Shown: positions 9,475-18,019 of the stretch, piece after piece
Position numbering within the stretch: the stretch's first letter is position 1
Layout: every line of letters begins with the position of its first letter
Source of the DNA: an uncultured Lachnospiraceae bacterium
GTDB taxonomy: Bacteria > Bacillota > Clostridia > Lachnospirales > Lachnospiraceae
Assembly (NCBI GenBank): GCA_944381615.1
Contig: CALWLT010000011.1
Location: forward strand, 1 to 64,000
Length of the DNA stretch: 64,000 nucleotides
Direction of reading: 5' to 3'
The notes under the pieces: model-generated
Told to the model about the DNA's origin: nothing
Databases searched by the model: none
Seen by the model: only the letters and a program-made list of their open reading frames with translations
Translations under genes and position numbers: made by a program

Positions 9475-10340
9475 TGAACCTGGAACCCAAAACGAGAGCG
9501 GAGATCCTGGTGGAGGCGCTGCCTTACATCCAGGAGTACGCCGGAAAAATTATCGTGGTAAAATACGGCGGAAACGCCATGATCAACGAGGATCTGAAGG
9601 CGGCGGTCATTCAGGACGTCGTGCTGTTAAACCTGGTCGGCATCAAGGTCGTGCTGGTGCACGGCGGCGGCCCCGAGATCTCGGAGATGTTAAAGAAGAT
9701 CGGCAAGGAGTCGCGTTTCGTCAAGGGCCTGCGCTATACGGACGAAGAGACGATGGACATCGTCCAGATGATCCTCTGCGGCAAGGTCAATAAAAATCTG
9801 GTCAGCCTTCTGGAGAAGGCCGGCGGGCGCGGCGTGGGCCTGGGCGGCATGGACGGAGGCCTGTTCCGGGCGGTGCGCCGCCGGGACGAGGACGGGACGG
9901 ATTACGGCTATGTGGGCGATATCGTGGAGGTTAATGAGAAGATTGTCCTCGATACGCTGAAAGAGGGCTTTGTCCCGGTGGTCTCTTCGGTGGCGGCCGG
10001 TATCGACGAAGAGACAAACTATAATATCAACGCGGATACGGCGGCGGAGAAGCTGGCGGTGGCGCTGCGCGCCAAGAAGCTGATCCTTCTGACGGATGTC
10101 TGCGGGCTGATGCGCGTGCCGGGCGACGATTCGACGCTGATCCCGCGCCTGAAGGTTTCGGAGGTTCCGCCTCTGATCCGGGAGGGCGTGATTTCCGGCG
10201 GCATGATCCCCAAGGTGGAGTGCTGCGTGGAAGCCATCCGGCAGGGCGTGGAGCGCGCCAATATCCAGGACGGCCGTGTGCCGCACTCGATTCTGATTGA
10301 GCTTTTGAGCAAGGACGGCGTGGGGACCATGTTTTCATAG
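9471..10340 (+). CDS. argB: Acetylglutamate kinase
   Basis: The 289-residue amino-acid kinase phosphorylates N-acetylglutamate. The nucleotide-binding KYGGNAM is near residues 27-33, HGGGPEI near 65, and NINADTAAEKLA and GGMIPK in the C-terminal half. The ATGATGA junction couples its translation to argJ; the start could be 9471 or 9474. It is probably arginine-feedback-inhibited, as usual for cyclic-pathway kinases (family knowledge). Confidence 0.97.
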   Translation: MMNLEPKTRAEILVEALPYIQEYAGKIIVVKYGGNAMINEDLKAAVIQDVVLLNLVGIKVVLVHGGGPEISEMLKKIGKESRFVKGLRYTDEETMDIVQMILCGKVNKNLVSLLEKAGGRGVGLGGMDGGLFRAVRRRDEDGTDYGYVGDIVEVNEKIVLDTLKEGFVPVVSSVAAGIDEETNYNINADTAAEKLAVALRAKKLILLTDVCGLMRVPGDDSTLIPRLKVSEVPPLIREGVISGGMIPKVECCVEAIRQGVERANIQDGRVPHSILIELLSKDGVGTMFS

Positions 10341-10420
10341 GAGACGGCCGCGCGGCCGGAAGGCCGCAGGATCTGCGGGACGGCGGGGCGGCTGCAGAAA
10401 GTCAGGCGGGAGGAACGAGG

Positions 10421-11599
10421 ATGACATTTGAGGAGATCAAAAAGGGAGAAGAAACGTACCTGATGCACACCTACGGGCGGTTTCCCGTCGCCCTGGAACG
10501 GGGGCAGGGGGCGACGCTCTGGGATACGGAGGGGAAGAGCTATGTGGATCTGACCTCCGGCATCGGGGTCAACAGCCTCGGGCACAATCACGGGGCCCTG
10601 ACGGAGGCGCTGGCCGGGCAGGCGCATAAGCTGATGCACGCCTGCAACCTGTATTACACGGAGCCGATGGTGGATGCGGCCCGCATGCTCGTGGAGGCGA
10701 CGGGCATGGGGAAGGTGTTTTTCTGCAACTCCGGCGCCGAGGCCAACGAGGGCATGATCAAGCTGGCGCGGAAATATTCGTTTGACCGGTACGGGGCCGG
10801 GCGCAGCAAGATCATCACGCTCATCCAGTCCTTCCACGGCCGCACGGTTACGACGCTGAAGGCTACGGGGCAGGAGAAATTCCACCAGTATTTCTTCCCC
10901 TTTACGGAGGGCTTTGATTATGTGGAAGCGGGCGATCTGGCGGCCATGAAAGAGAAGCTGGACGATTCTGTGTGCGCGGTCATGATCGAGCTGATTCAGG
11001 GCGAGGGCGGCGTGCTGCCGCTGCCGCGCGATTTTGTGGAAGAGACGGCCAGGCTCTGCCGGGAGAAGGATATCCTGCTTCTGGCGGACGAGGTGCAGAC
11101 CGGCATCGGGCGCACGGGCAGCCTGTTCTGCTATGAGCAGTACGGCATCCGGCCGGATGTGATCAGCATGGCGAAGGGCCTGGGCGGCGGCGTTCCCATC
11201 GGGGCCGTACTCGCCGCCGCGAAATGCGCCGATGTGCTGGGGCCGGGGACGCACGGCACAACCTTCGGCGGAAATCCCTTATGCTGCACGGCGGCGAAAA
11301 CCGTGCTTTCAGTCGTGAACCGGCCGGAATTTCTGGCTTCTGTGAGGGAAAAGGGAGAATACCTGAAAAACGGGATTCTGGCCCTGCATTCGCCGAAGGT
11401 AAAGGAAGTCCGAGGCATGGGCCTCATGCTGGGCGTTGTGGTAGAGAAAGAGGAGCGCGCGCAGCTTGTCACGGCGCTCAGAGAGCGCGGCGTGCTGGTG
11501 CTGACGGCCGGAGAGAGCGCCATCCGCCTGCTGCCGCCGCTGGTTATCACGAAAGAGGAACTGGATCGGGCGCTCGGCGCCATGAAGGAGGTATTTTAA
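10421..11599 (+). CDS. argD: Acetylornithine aminotransferase
   Basis: A 392-residue class III PLP aminotransferase converting N-acetylglutamate semialdehyde to N-acetylornithine. Visible marks are NSGAEANEGMIKLARKY, FHGRTVTTLKATGQ, LLADEVQTGIGRTG and the PLP lysine in ISMAKGLGGGVPIGA. It lies 80 bases after argB, across a GC-rich spacer with short inverted repeats, and has CGGGAGGAACGAGG before the ATG. Confidence 0.96.
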   Translation: MTFEEIKKGEETYLMHTYGRFPVALERGQGATLWDTEGKSYVDLTSGIGVNSLGHNHGALTEALAGQAHKLMHACNLYYTEPMVDAARMLVEATGMGKVFFCNSGAEANEGMIKLARKYSFDRYGAGRSKIITLIQSFHGRTVTTLKATGQEKFHQYFFPFTEGFDYVEAGDLAAMKEKLDDSVCAVMIELIQGEGGVLPLPRDFVEETARLCREKDILLLADEVQTGIGRTGSLFCYEQYGIRPDVISMAKGLGGGVPIGAVLAAAKCADVLGPGTHGTTFGGNPLCCTAAKTVLSVVNRPEFLASVREKGEYLKNGILALHSPKVKEVRGMGLMLGVVVEKEERAQLVTALRERGVLVLTAGESAIRLLPPLVITKEELDRALGAMKEVF

Positions 11600-11602
11600 G
11601 AT

Positions 11603-12508
11603 ATGGAACATCTGTTAAAGCTTTTAGACTGCAGCCAGGAGGAGATTTTATCGGTCCTGGAGCTGGCGGATCAGTTAAAATATGAGCGGAAGCATCACAT
11701 TCCCCATCCCCTTCTGGCGGGAAAATCCATCGGCCTGATTTTCCAGAAATCGTCCACGCGGACGAGGGTTTCCTTTGAGACGGGCATGTTCCAGCTGGGC
11801 GGGCAGGCGCTGTTTCTTTCTTCCCGCGATCTGCAGATCGGGCGCGGGGAGCCGGTGCAGGATACGGCCCGCGTGCTGTCCCGCTATCTGGACGGGATCA
11901 TGATCCGCACCTTCGAGCAGAAGGAGGTTGAGGATCTGGCGCGCTACGGCTCCATCCCGGTCATCAACGGGCTGACGGATTTCTGCCATCCCTGCCAGGT
12001 GCTGGCCGATCTGATGACCATCCGGGAGAAATACGGCGTGTTAAAGGGGCTGAAGCTCTGTTACATCGGCGACGGCAACAACATGGCCAATTCGCTGATC
12101 GTGGGCGGCCTGAAGACGGAGATGAAGGTATCGGTGGCGACGCCGGAGGGCTACCGCCCGGCGAAGGAAGTGCTGGATTTTGCCGCCGGATTCGATACCT
12201 TTACCCTGACGGACGATCCGATGAAGGCGGCGGAAAATGCCGACATCGTGATTACGGATACCTGGGCATCCATGGGCCAGGAGGCGGAGAAGGAAGTCCG
12301 CATGAAAGCGTTCCAGGGCTATCAGGTCAACGACGAGCTGATGGCGGCGGCCAAGCCGGGCGCCATGGTGCAGCACTGCCTGCCCGCGTACCGCGGCCAG
12401 GAGATCACGGAGAAGGTATTCGAGGCGCACGCCGCCGAGATCTTCGAGGAGGCGGAAAACCGTCTCCACGCGCAGAAGGCGGTCATGGTACTGCTGATGA
12501 AAAAGTAA
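11603..12508 (+). CDS. argF: Ornithine carbamoyltransferase
   Basis: The 301-residue enzyme makes citrulline from ornithine and carbamoyl phosphate. The carbamoyl-phosphate loop SSTRTRVSFE is at residues 50-59, FCHPCQVLADLMTI near 128-141 and HCLPAYRGQEITEKVFE near the C-terminus. The start is only 3 bases after the argD stop. It completes argGHCJBDF; carbamoyl-phosphate synthase genes are not in the window. Confidence 0.97.
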   Translation: MEHLLKLLDCSQEEILSVLELADQLKYERKHHIPHPLLAGKSIGLIFQKSSTRTRVSFETGMFQLGGQALFLSSRDLQIGRGEPVQDTARVLSRYLDGIMIRTFEQKEVEDLARYGSIPVINGLTDFCHPCQVLADLMTIREKYGVLKGLKLCYIGDGNNMANSLIVGGLKTEMKVSVATPEGYRPAKEVLDFAAGFDTFTLTDDPMKAAENADIVITDTWASMGQEAEKEVRMKAFQGYQVNDELMAAAKPGAMVQHCLPAYRGQEITEKVFEAHAAEIFEEAENRLHAQKAVMVLLMKK

Positions 12509-12522
12509 AAAGAGGGGCGGAT

Positions 12523-12963
12523 ATGACAAAGGAAGAAATTGCACGGCGCGCGGCGCGCGCCGTGGGCTGCCATCAGAAGGGATACAACTGCGCGCAGGCC
12601 GTGGCCTGCGCCTTTGCCGATCAGACCGATCTGGAGGAGAAGACGATCTTTCGCATGGCGGAAGGTCTGGGACTCGGGATGGGCGGGATGCGGGGAACCT
12701 GCGGGGCCATCTCCGCCGCCGCGCTGCTCTGCGGCCTGAAACACAGCACGGCGCATCTGGAAGCGCCGGACTCCAAGGCCGTTTCCTATGAATACGCGCA
12801 GGCCTGCCTGGCCCGCTTCGAGGAGAGGTACGGAGCGCTGCGCTGCCAGGAGCTGCGCGGCGGGGACGGCGAAGAGCCGCTGGAGGTCATCCGCCGCCGC
12901 TGCGACGGCTACATCGCCGCCGCCGTGGAGATTGCCGCGGACGTACTGTACGGCGGGGAGTAA
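12523..12963 (+). CDS. C_GCAxxG_C_C family protein (putative redox or metal-binding)
   Basis: A 146-residue small protein with the spaced cysteines of the C_GCAxxG_C_C family: YNCAQAVACAF, then GGMRGTCGAISAAALLCGL, then Cys in LRCQEL and RRRCDGY. The family is of unknown biochemical function, with a likely redox or metal role. It sits 14 bases after argF with GAGGGGCGG upstream, so it is probably co-transcribed with the arg operon, and it is followed by an intrinsic terminator. Confidence 0.85.
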   Translation: MTKEEIARRAARAVGCHQKGYNCAQAVACAFADQTDLEEKTIFRMAEGLGLGMGGMRGTCGAISAAALLCGLKHSTAHLEAPDSKAVSYEYAQACLARFEERYGALRCQELRGGDGEEPLEVIRRRCDGYIAAAVEIAADVLYGGE

Positions 12964-13018
12964 GCGGCCGGAAAATAGAGACTCGTCGGGGAGCAGGAAG
13001 ATAAAAACGGCGGAAAAT

Positions 13019-13057
13019 AGCAGGAATTCTAATCTTAACGGGATTCCTGCTGTTTTT
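13019..13057 (+). terminator. Intrinsic terminator ending the arginine operon
   Basis: A perfect 9-bp stem pairs AGCAGGAAT (13019-13027) with ATTCCTGCT (13043-13051), followed by GTTTTTA. Sequence composition drops sharply in GC right after this hairpin. Confidence 0.85.
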
Positions 13058-13142
13058 ATACGTCTTATGTCTGAAAATCCAACCTGTTTTTGAAATATGG
13101 ATTCGATTTTAGAGTGGATGTACCTGGAGAGATTATATTTTG

Positions 13143-13171
13143 TTGAGAGAGTCCAGATTTTTTTGTATAAT
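13143..13171 (+). promoter_or_regulatory. Promoter of the DUF1016/GmrSD-like pair
   Basis: TTGAGA (13143-13148) and TATAAT (13166-13171) with a 17-bp spacer lie 44 bases before the DUF1016 start. A TTGTTG at 13140 is an alternative -35. Confidence 0.65.
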
Positions 13172-13214
13172 AAAGAACAGCCGTCGATTTTTTCTCTAGA
13201 AGATGGGAGGTATA

Positions 13215-14255
13215 ATGGAAAATTATTTAATGTTATATCAATCGGTTGTTACAGAAATAAAAAACATTATTTCTTCTGGGCAGAAAGCAGCCTACCGCGC
13301 TTCTAGTAAAGCAATGCTGTTTACGTATTGGAATATAGGGAAACGGATTGTAGAGCAGGAATTCGGAGGCAACGAGCGCGCAGAGTATGGAAAAGGTTTG
13401 ATTTCTGTATTGGCGGAAGAACTTACAAAAGAATTTGGAAAAAATTATTCTAAAAGGAATCTGCATTATTATATCAAATTTTATCAATATTTTCCTGATG
13501 AACAGATTGTGAACGCATGCGTTCACAATCTTAACTGGACCCATATTCGGAGTCTTTTGCGTGTTTCAGATGAAAATGCACGTTATTGGTATATGAAAGA
13601 GACCATAGATGAGAATTGGAATTCCAGAACATTGGATCGAAATATTAGTACGCAGTATTATTATCGACTTCTTCAAACACCTAAAAAAGATGCTGTAATT
13701 GAAGAAATGAAACAGGAAACGGCGCAGTTTCAGAGAAATCAATTTGAACTGATCAAAAGTCCAGTTATAGCTGAATTTCTTGGATTCAAAAATGAAGATA
13801 CTTACCTAGAAGGAGATTTAGAATCTGCGATTCTTTCTCATATCAGAGATTTTTTGATGGAATTGGGAAGAGGATTTGCTTTTGTTGCCCGTCAGCAGCA
13901 TATTGTGACGGAGACATCGGATTATTATTTGGATCTTGTGTTTTACAATATTGAACTTAAATGTTATGTTTTGATTGATTTGAAGATGGGAAGAATTACG
14001 CATCAGGATGTAGGACAGATGGATATGTATGTCCGCATGTATGATGATTTAAAAAGAGGACAGGGAGATAATCCTACGATTGGGATTTTATTATGTTCAG
14101 AAACAGATGCGGATATTGCCAGGTATTCGGTTCTTCATGATAACGATCGGTTGTTTATGTCAAAGTATTTGACTTATTTACCTACGAAAGAGCAGTTGAA
14201 GGCAGAGATTGATCGACAAAAAGAGATTTTTTTCATGCAGCATCCGGTTCTATAA
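13215..14255 (+). CDS. DUF1016 (YhcG-like) PD-(D/E)XK nuclease-domain protein
   Basis: A 346-residue protein with the two-part DUF1016 layout. An N-terminal helical DNA-binding-like domain contains ARTWNIGKRIVEQE-type and KNYSKRNLHYY segments (here YWNIGKRIVEQEFGG). A C-terminal nuclease fold shows DYYLDLVFYN then YVLIDLKMG (the D...DxK core, about residues 235-260). An ATG at 13203 is discarded because GGGAGG at 13205-13210 is the ribosome-binding site of the ATG at 13215. It is AT-rich relative to the arg genes, suggesting acquisition. Such proteins often accompany restriction loci; here a DUF262/DUF1524 gene follows 34 bases later. Confidence 0.85.
   Translation: MENYLMLYQSVVTEIKNIISSGQKAAYRASSKAMLFTYWNIGKRIVEQEFGGNERAEYGKGLISVLAEELTKEFGKNYSKRNLHYYIKFYQYFPDEQIVNACVHNLNWTHIRSLLRVSDENARYWYMKETIDENWNSRTLDRNISTQYYYRLLQTPKKDAVIEEMKQETAQFQRNQFELIKSPVIAEFLGFKNEDTYLEGDLESAILSHIRDFLMELGRGFAFVARQQHIVTETSDYYLDLVFYNIELKCYVLIDLKMGRITHQDVGQMDMYVRMYDDLKRGQGDNPTIGILLCSETDADIARYSVLHDNDRLFMSKYLTYLPTKEQLKAEIDRQKEIFFMQHPVL
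13505..13530. repeat. Perfect 26-bp palindrome inside the DUF1016 gene
   Basis: The left half GATTGTGAACGCA is followed immediately by its exact reverse complement TGCGTTCACAATC. It encodes IVNACVHNL in the DUF1016 N-terminal domain. A perfect palindrome of this length in coding DNA is unusual and could be a protein-binding site, a cruciform or an inserted element. Confidence 0.9.
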
Positions 14256-14289
14256 ATGAGCAGGAAAATGTGATAAGGAGGAAGTGAGA

Positions 14290-16323
14290 TTGAAAGCTGA
14301 TAATGTGGCATTATTAGAATTTATAGGCGCAAGCAAAAGAACGTTTTATATTCCAGTGTATCAGCGTAATTATGACTGGAAAAGAAATCAATGTTTGACA
14401 TTGTTTAAAGATATAGAGTCAATTGCGGTTTCTGAGAACCGTTCTAGTCATTTTTTGGGGACAATAGTTTATGTGGAAGGCGAATCTAATGCAACGTTCC
14501 GAGCATTTACAGTTATCGATGGTCAACAACGTTTGACTACCATTATGATTTTATTAAAAGCAATTGTAGATTCTATAGATGATGAAGATTTTAAGGAAGA
14601 TATTTTTGAAAGCTATTTGACAAACCGTCGATGTCCGGAGTCTCTGAGAATTAAATTAAAACCGATGAAAGAAGATGCTAGAAATTTTCAGAGGTTGATC
14701 GACGGTCAGATTAATGATATGGAAGAAACTCAGATATTCAATAATTATAAGTTGTTTATGGAATTACTAAAAGAATCAAAACTTTCTCCGGAGCAAATTT
14801 ATGTAGGAGTGCAAAAACTTGAGATTGTTTACATTGAATTGAATGAACAAAAAGAGAATCCTCAGCTTATTTTTGAATCTCTGAATTCTACAGGACTGGA
14901 TTTAACGCAGGCGGATCTGATTAGAAATTATCTTTTGATGGGAAAAGAGTATTATACGCAAGAGGCTCTTTATAATAAGTATTGGTCCAAATTGGAAAAG
15001 ATGTTGCCAGATACCATGATCTCAGATTATATTAGAGATTATTTAACATTGAAAACTGGAAACATACCTAATAAAGATGATGTATATAGCAGTTTCAAAG
15101 TATATTATCAGGAATTGGAGAATTATGATTCAGAGGGTTTTTTAGAAGAGCTCACTACATATGGGGAATATTATAGTTGGTTTAAGTTTTGTAATTGTCC
15201 AGATGTAAATATTAATTATCGATTACTTCACCTGCAAAAATTGAAATCTACAATAGTATATCCTTTTTTATTAAGTGTTTTCGAGGATTATTATGTATAT
15301 CATAACATTGAAAGTGCGCAGGTGTGTCAGACAATGGATGTTATTCTTTCATATGTAATGCGACGTTTGCTTTGCGAAATGCCAACAAATGCTTTAAATA
15401 AGGTATTTGCGACGATGGCAAAAGACGTTGAGCGTTTCTCGGAGTTGCCACTTTCAGAAAAAGTAGTTTGTGTGTTATCTGGTAAAAAGGGAAAAGTTAT
15501 TTTTCCAAATGATAATATTTTAAAAGAACATATGATGACTAGAAATATATATAAATTTCCACATATCAAATTTGTTTTAGAACAAATTGAAAAAAATAAA
15601 AGTAAAGAAATAGTAACGTTTGACTCTCTTACAATTGAACATATTATGCCACAAACTTTAACAGCAAAATGGAAAATAGATCTCGGGAAAAGAGCTCAAG
15701 AAATATATGATAAATATCTGCATTGTTTAGGAAATTTGACTCTCAGTGGTTATAATTCAGAGCTTTCAAATGCCAGTTTTAATGAAAAACAACTTATATA
15801 TAAGCAATCTAATATCTGTATTACAAAATCTATTGCAGAATATGATCATTGGGGAGAAACAGAAATATTAAATCGCGGAGAGCAGTTGATTGAAGATATT
15901 AAGGAAATTTGGAAATGCCCAGATATGATTAATAATGTGAATTCGGAAATTGATGCTAGAACAGAATTTGATTTTACTGATGAGGTAAATGTTACAGGAC
16001 GTACGCCGGTAGAATTAGAAATCATCGGAGAAATATTTTCAGTTACTTCGTGGAGAGATTTTATGAAAAAAATATGTGAATTTCTTTACGAATACGATTC
16101 ACAAGTTTTTCGAAGCCTTACCAAGCATAACGATTTTAAAGGTAAAAGTATTAGAATCATTGACGACAATGATTCTAATATGCATTCACCTCTAAAAATT
16201 GCGGATGGGCTTTATATTGAAACAAATAGAAGTGCTAACGATATATTAAATTATTGTAAATTAATCATTGAAAAATTTGATGGAGTAGAGGAACTGAGCT
16301 CATATAAGTTAAGAGCGATTTAG
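14290..16323 (+). CDS. DUF262/DUF1524 (GmrSD-like) nuclease protein
   Basis: A protein of about 677 residues. The DUF262 domain holds IPVYQRNYDW and the DGQQRLTTI motif (about 77-85), which binds nucleotide in the GmrS/SspE-like family. The DUF1524 HNH-like domain has TIEHIMPQTL near 450 and LGNLTLSGYNSELSN near 485-500. A further C-terminal domain of about 110 residues follows. The start is most likely the TTG at 14290, because AAGGAGG at 14275-14281 is 8 bases upstream; the GTG at 14284 is only 2 bases away. Relatives cleave modified phage DNA (GmrSD) or phosphorothioate-linked systems' targets; the specificity here is unknown. Confidence 0.88.
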   Translation: MKADNVALLEFIGASKRTFYIPVYQRNYDWKRNQCLTLFKDIESIAVSENRSSHFLGTIVYVEGESNATFRAFTVIDGQQRLTTIMILLKAIVDSIDDEDFKEDIFESYLTNRRCPESLRIKLKPMKEDARNFQRLIDGQINDMEETQIFNNYKLFMELLKESKLSPEQIYVGVQKLEIVYIELNEQKENPQLIFESLNSTGLDLTQADLIRNYLLMGKEYYTQEALYNKYWSKLEKMLPDTMISDYIRDYLTLKTGNIPNKDDVYSSFKVYYQELENYDSEGFLEELTTYGEYYSWFKFCNCPDVNINYRLLHLQKLKSTIVYPFLLSVFEDYYVYHNIESAQVCQTMDVILSYVMRRLLCEMPTNALNKVFATMAKDVERFSELPLSEKVVCVLSGKKGKVIFPNDNILKEHMMTRNIYKFPHIKFVLEQIEKNKSKEIVTFDSLTIEHIMPQTLTAKWKIDLGKRAQEIYDKYLHCLGNLTLSGYNSELSNASFNEKQLIYKQSNICITKSIAEYDHWGETEILNRGEQLIEDIKEIWKCPDMINNVNSEIDARTEFDFTDEVNVTGRTPVELEIIGEIFSVTSWRDFMKKICEFLYEYDSQVFRSLTKHNDFKGKSIRIIDDNDSNMHSPLKIADGLYIETNRSANDILNYCKLIIEKFDGVEELSSYKLRAI

Positions 16324-16470
16324 TGTTTAGAATGAATTTCATATTAGTAATTATATTATTTGTTTTGAATTCAGCATATTTTGTACACAGGATAACCGGA
16401 TGCAGTCTGGCGTAAACATCCGTTGCTTGTCTGAAAAAAATAGTACCGGCCCGTCGTTTTTTGTAAAAGC

Positions 16471-16498
16471 ACCAGGCTCTTTTGCGGCGCATAAGATA
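16471..16498 (+). promoter_or_regulatory. Candidate sigma-K-type promoter before sigK
   Basis: ACC (16471-16473), a 16-bp gap, then CATAAGATA (16490-16498) fits the B. subtilis sigma-K consensus mACm-N16-CATAnnnTA. It lies about 28 bases before the sigK start and would allow autoregulation. Confidence 0.5.
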
Positions 16499-16526
16499 GA
16501 GTAATGTAGCTTTGAGGTGGCTTTCT

Positions 16527-17144
16527 TTGAAAACATTTCCGAAACCACTGACGGCCGGCGAAGAGCGGGAATATCTGAAGCGCTGCAGGGAGGGCGACGG
16601 GGAAGCCAGGGCACTGCTGATCGAGCACAATCTGAGGCTGGTTGCCCATGTTATAAAAAAGTACCAGTACACGGACTATGAAGCGGAGGATCTTCTCTCC
16701 GTGGGGACCATCGGCCTGATTAAGGCGATCAATACCTTCCGCATCGACCGGGGATCCCGTCTGGCCACCTATGCGGCCAAATGTGTGGAGAATGAGATCC
16801 TGATGCTGCTGCGTGCCGGAAAGAAATTTGCCAGGGACGTATCGCTTTACGATCCGATCGGCGTGGATAAGGACGGGGAGACGGTTAATCTGATTGACGT
16901 GCTGGAGGCGGACGGGAGGGAGGCACTGGATTCGATTATCCTGGATCAGGATGTGGCGGCGCTCTATGCGGCGTATGACTCCTGTCTGAAGGATACGGAG
17001 AAGCTGGTTTTAAAAGAACGATACGGCCTGTTCGGGGAACAGGAACACACGCAGCGGGAAATCGCCGGAAAACTGGGGATTTCCCGTTCTTATGTCAGCC
17101 GGATCGAGAAAAAGGCGCTGGAAAAGCTGCGGGCGGCGCTGTGA
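16527..17144 (+). CDS. sigK: RNA polymerase sporulation sigma factor sigma-K
   Basis: A 205-residue sigma-70-type factor with the SigK pattern: FPKPLTAGEEREYL at the N-terminus, LIEHNLRLVAHVIKKY and DLLSVGTIGLIKAINTF in region 2, DVSLYDPIGVDKDGE, and a C-terminal region 4 helix-turn-helix (HTQREIAGKLGISRSYVSRIEKKALEKL). It directs late mother-cell transcription in sporulation. The TTG at 16527 has GAGGTGG six bases upstream and is preferred over the TTG at 16512. The gene is uninterrupted, unlike strains with a skin element, and lacks a long pro-sequence. Confidence 0.9.
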   Translation: MKTFPKPLTAGEEREYLKRCREGDGEARALLIEHNLRLVAHVIKKYQYTDYEAEDLLSVGTIGLIKAINTFRIDRGSRLATYAAKCVENEILMLLRAGKKFARDVSLYDPIGVDKDGETVNLIDVLEADGREALDSIILDQDVAALYAAYDSCLKDTEKLVLKERYGLFGEQEHTQREIAGKLGISRSYVSRIEKKALEKLRAAL

Positions 17145-17160
17145 CGCGGCGCAGTGCGAC

Positions 17161-17224
17161 GTTAAAAAAATGTTAAAAAAATTAACGAAAGGATCTTAAC
17201 AAAACCTTAACACTGTGATATAAT
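17161..17224 (+). promoter_or_regulatory. Promoter of the two-component system with TTAAC direct repeats
   Basis: TTAACA (17196-17201) and TATAAT (17219-17224) have a 17-bp spacer. TTAA repeats at 17162, 17173, 17182, 17196 and 17207 include two pairs exactly 11 bp apart, the layout of PhoP/PhoB-type boxes. One repeat forms the -35, which suggests autoregulation by the response regulator encoded downstream. Confidence 0.65.
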
Positions 17225-17296
17225 CAGAGTAACAGATGGATCGGAAAGGAAAGGGCGGATTCGCACCGGCAGGAGGTACGAAAGAGAGGAAACGGC

Positions 17297-18019
17297 ATGG
17301 CAGATGAGCGGCGCTATACGGTTTTGGTGGCGGAGGATGACGGAGATATCCGTCTGATTCTGAAGCTGTACCTGGAGAGCGGCGGATATCATGTTCTCCT
17401 GGCAGAGAATGGCCGGGAGGCGCTTGATCTGGCCCGCAGCGAGATGGTGGATCTGGCGCTTCTGGATATCATGATGCCGGGGATCGACGGATACCGGGTC
17501 ATGGAGAAGATCCGGGAGAGCAGCAACATCCCGGTGCTGTTTCTGACGGCGAAGGATCAGGATTTTGACCGGATTCTCGGTCTGAATCTGGGGGCGGATA
17601 TGTATCTGACGAAGCCGTTTCATCCGCTGGAGGTCGTAGCTCAGGTGCAGGCCAGCCTGCGCCGCTTCTACCGGCTGGGATCGGGAGTCCGGGAGCGTTC
17701 CCGGACGCTGGCCGTGGGCGGGCTGCTGCTGGATCTGGATCGCATGCGGCTGGAGAAGGACGGCGTCCTGGTAGAGCTGACGCCGACGGAATTCCGGATT
17801 CTGGCGAAGCTGATGCAGTCGCCGGGCCGGGTTTTTACCAGAGCGCAGCTTTATGAGAGCGCCTGCGACGGCTTTTCAGAGAGCGACGACCGGACGATGA
17901 TGGTCCATATCTCCCGGCTGCGGGAGAAACTGGAGGAGGATGGAAAAGAACCGCGTTATATCAGAACAGTGAGGGGGATCGGTTATAAAATTGAGTACAA
18001 AGAAGCAAGCGGTATGTGA
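17297..18019 (+). CDS. OmpR/PhoB-family response regulator
   Basis: A 240-residue regulator: a receiver domain (acidic pocket EDDGD near residues 12-16, phosphoacceptor Asp near 56 in LLDIMMPG, FLTAK, TKPF) and a C-terminal winged helix (LTPTEFRILAKLMQSPGRVFTRAQLYE ... YIRTVRGIGYKIE). It probably binds direct repeats such as those at its own promoter. It overlaps the kinase gene by about 29 bases. Confidence 0.93.
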   Translation: MADERRYTVLVAEDDGDIRLILKLYLESGGYHVLLAENGREALDLARSEMVDLALLDIMMPGIDGYRVMEKIRESSNIPVLFLTAKDQDFDRILGLNLGADMYLTKPFHPLEVVAQVQASLRRFYRLGSGVRERSRTLAVGGLLLDLDRMRLEKDGVLVELTPTEFRILAKLMQSPGRVFTRAQLYESACDGFSESDDRTMMVHISRLREKLEEDGKEPRYIRTVRGIGYKIEYKEASGM

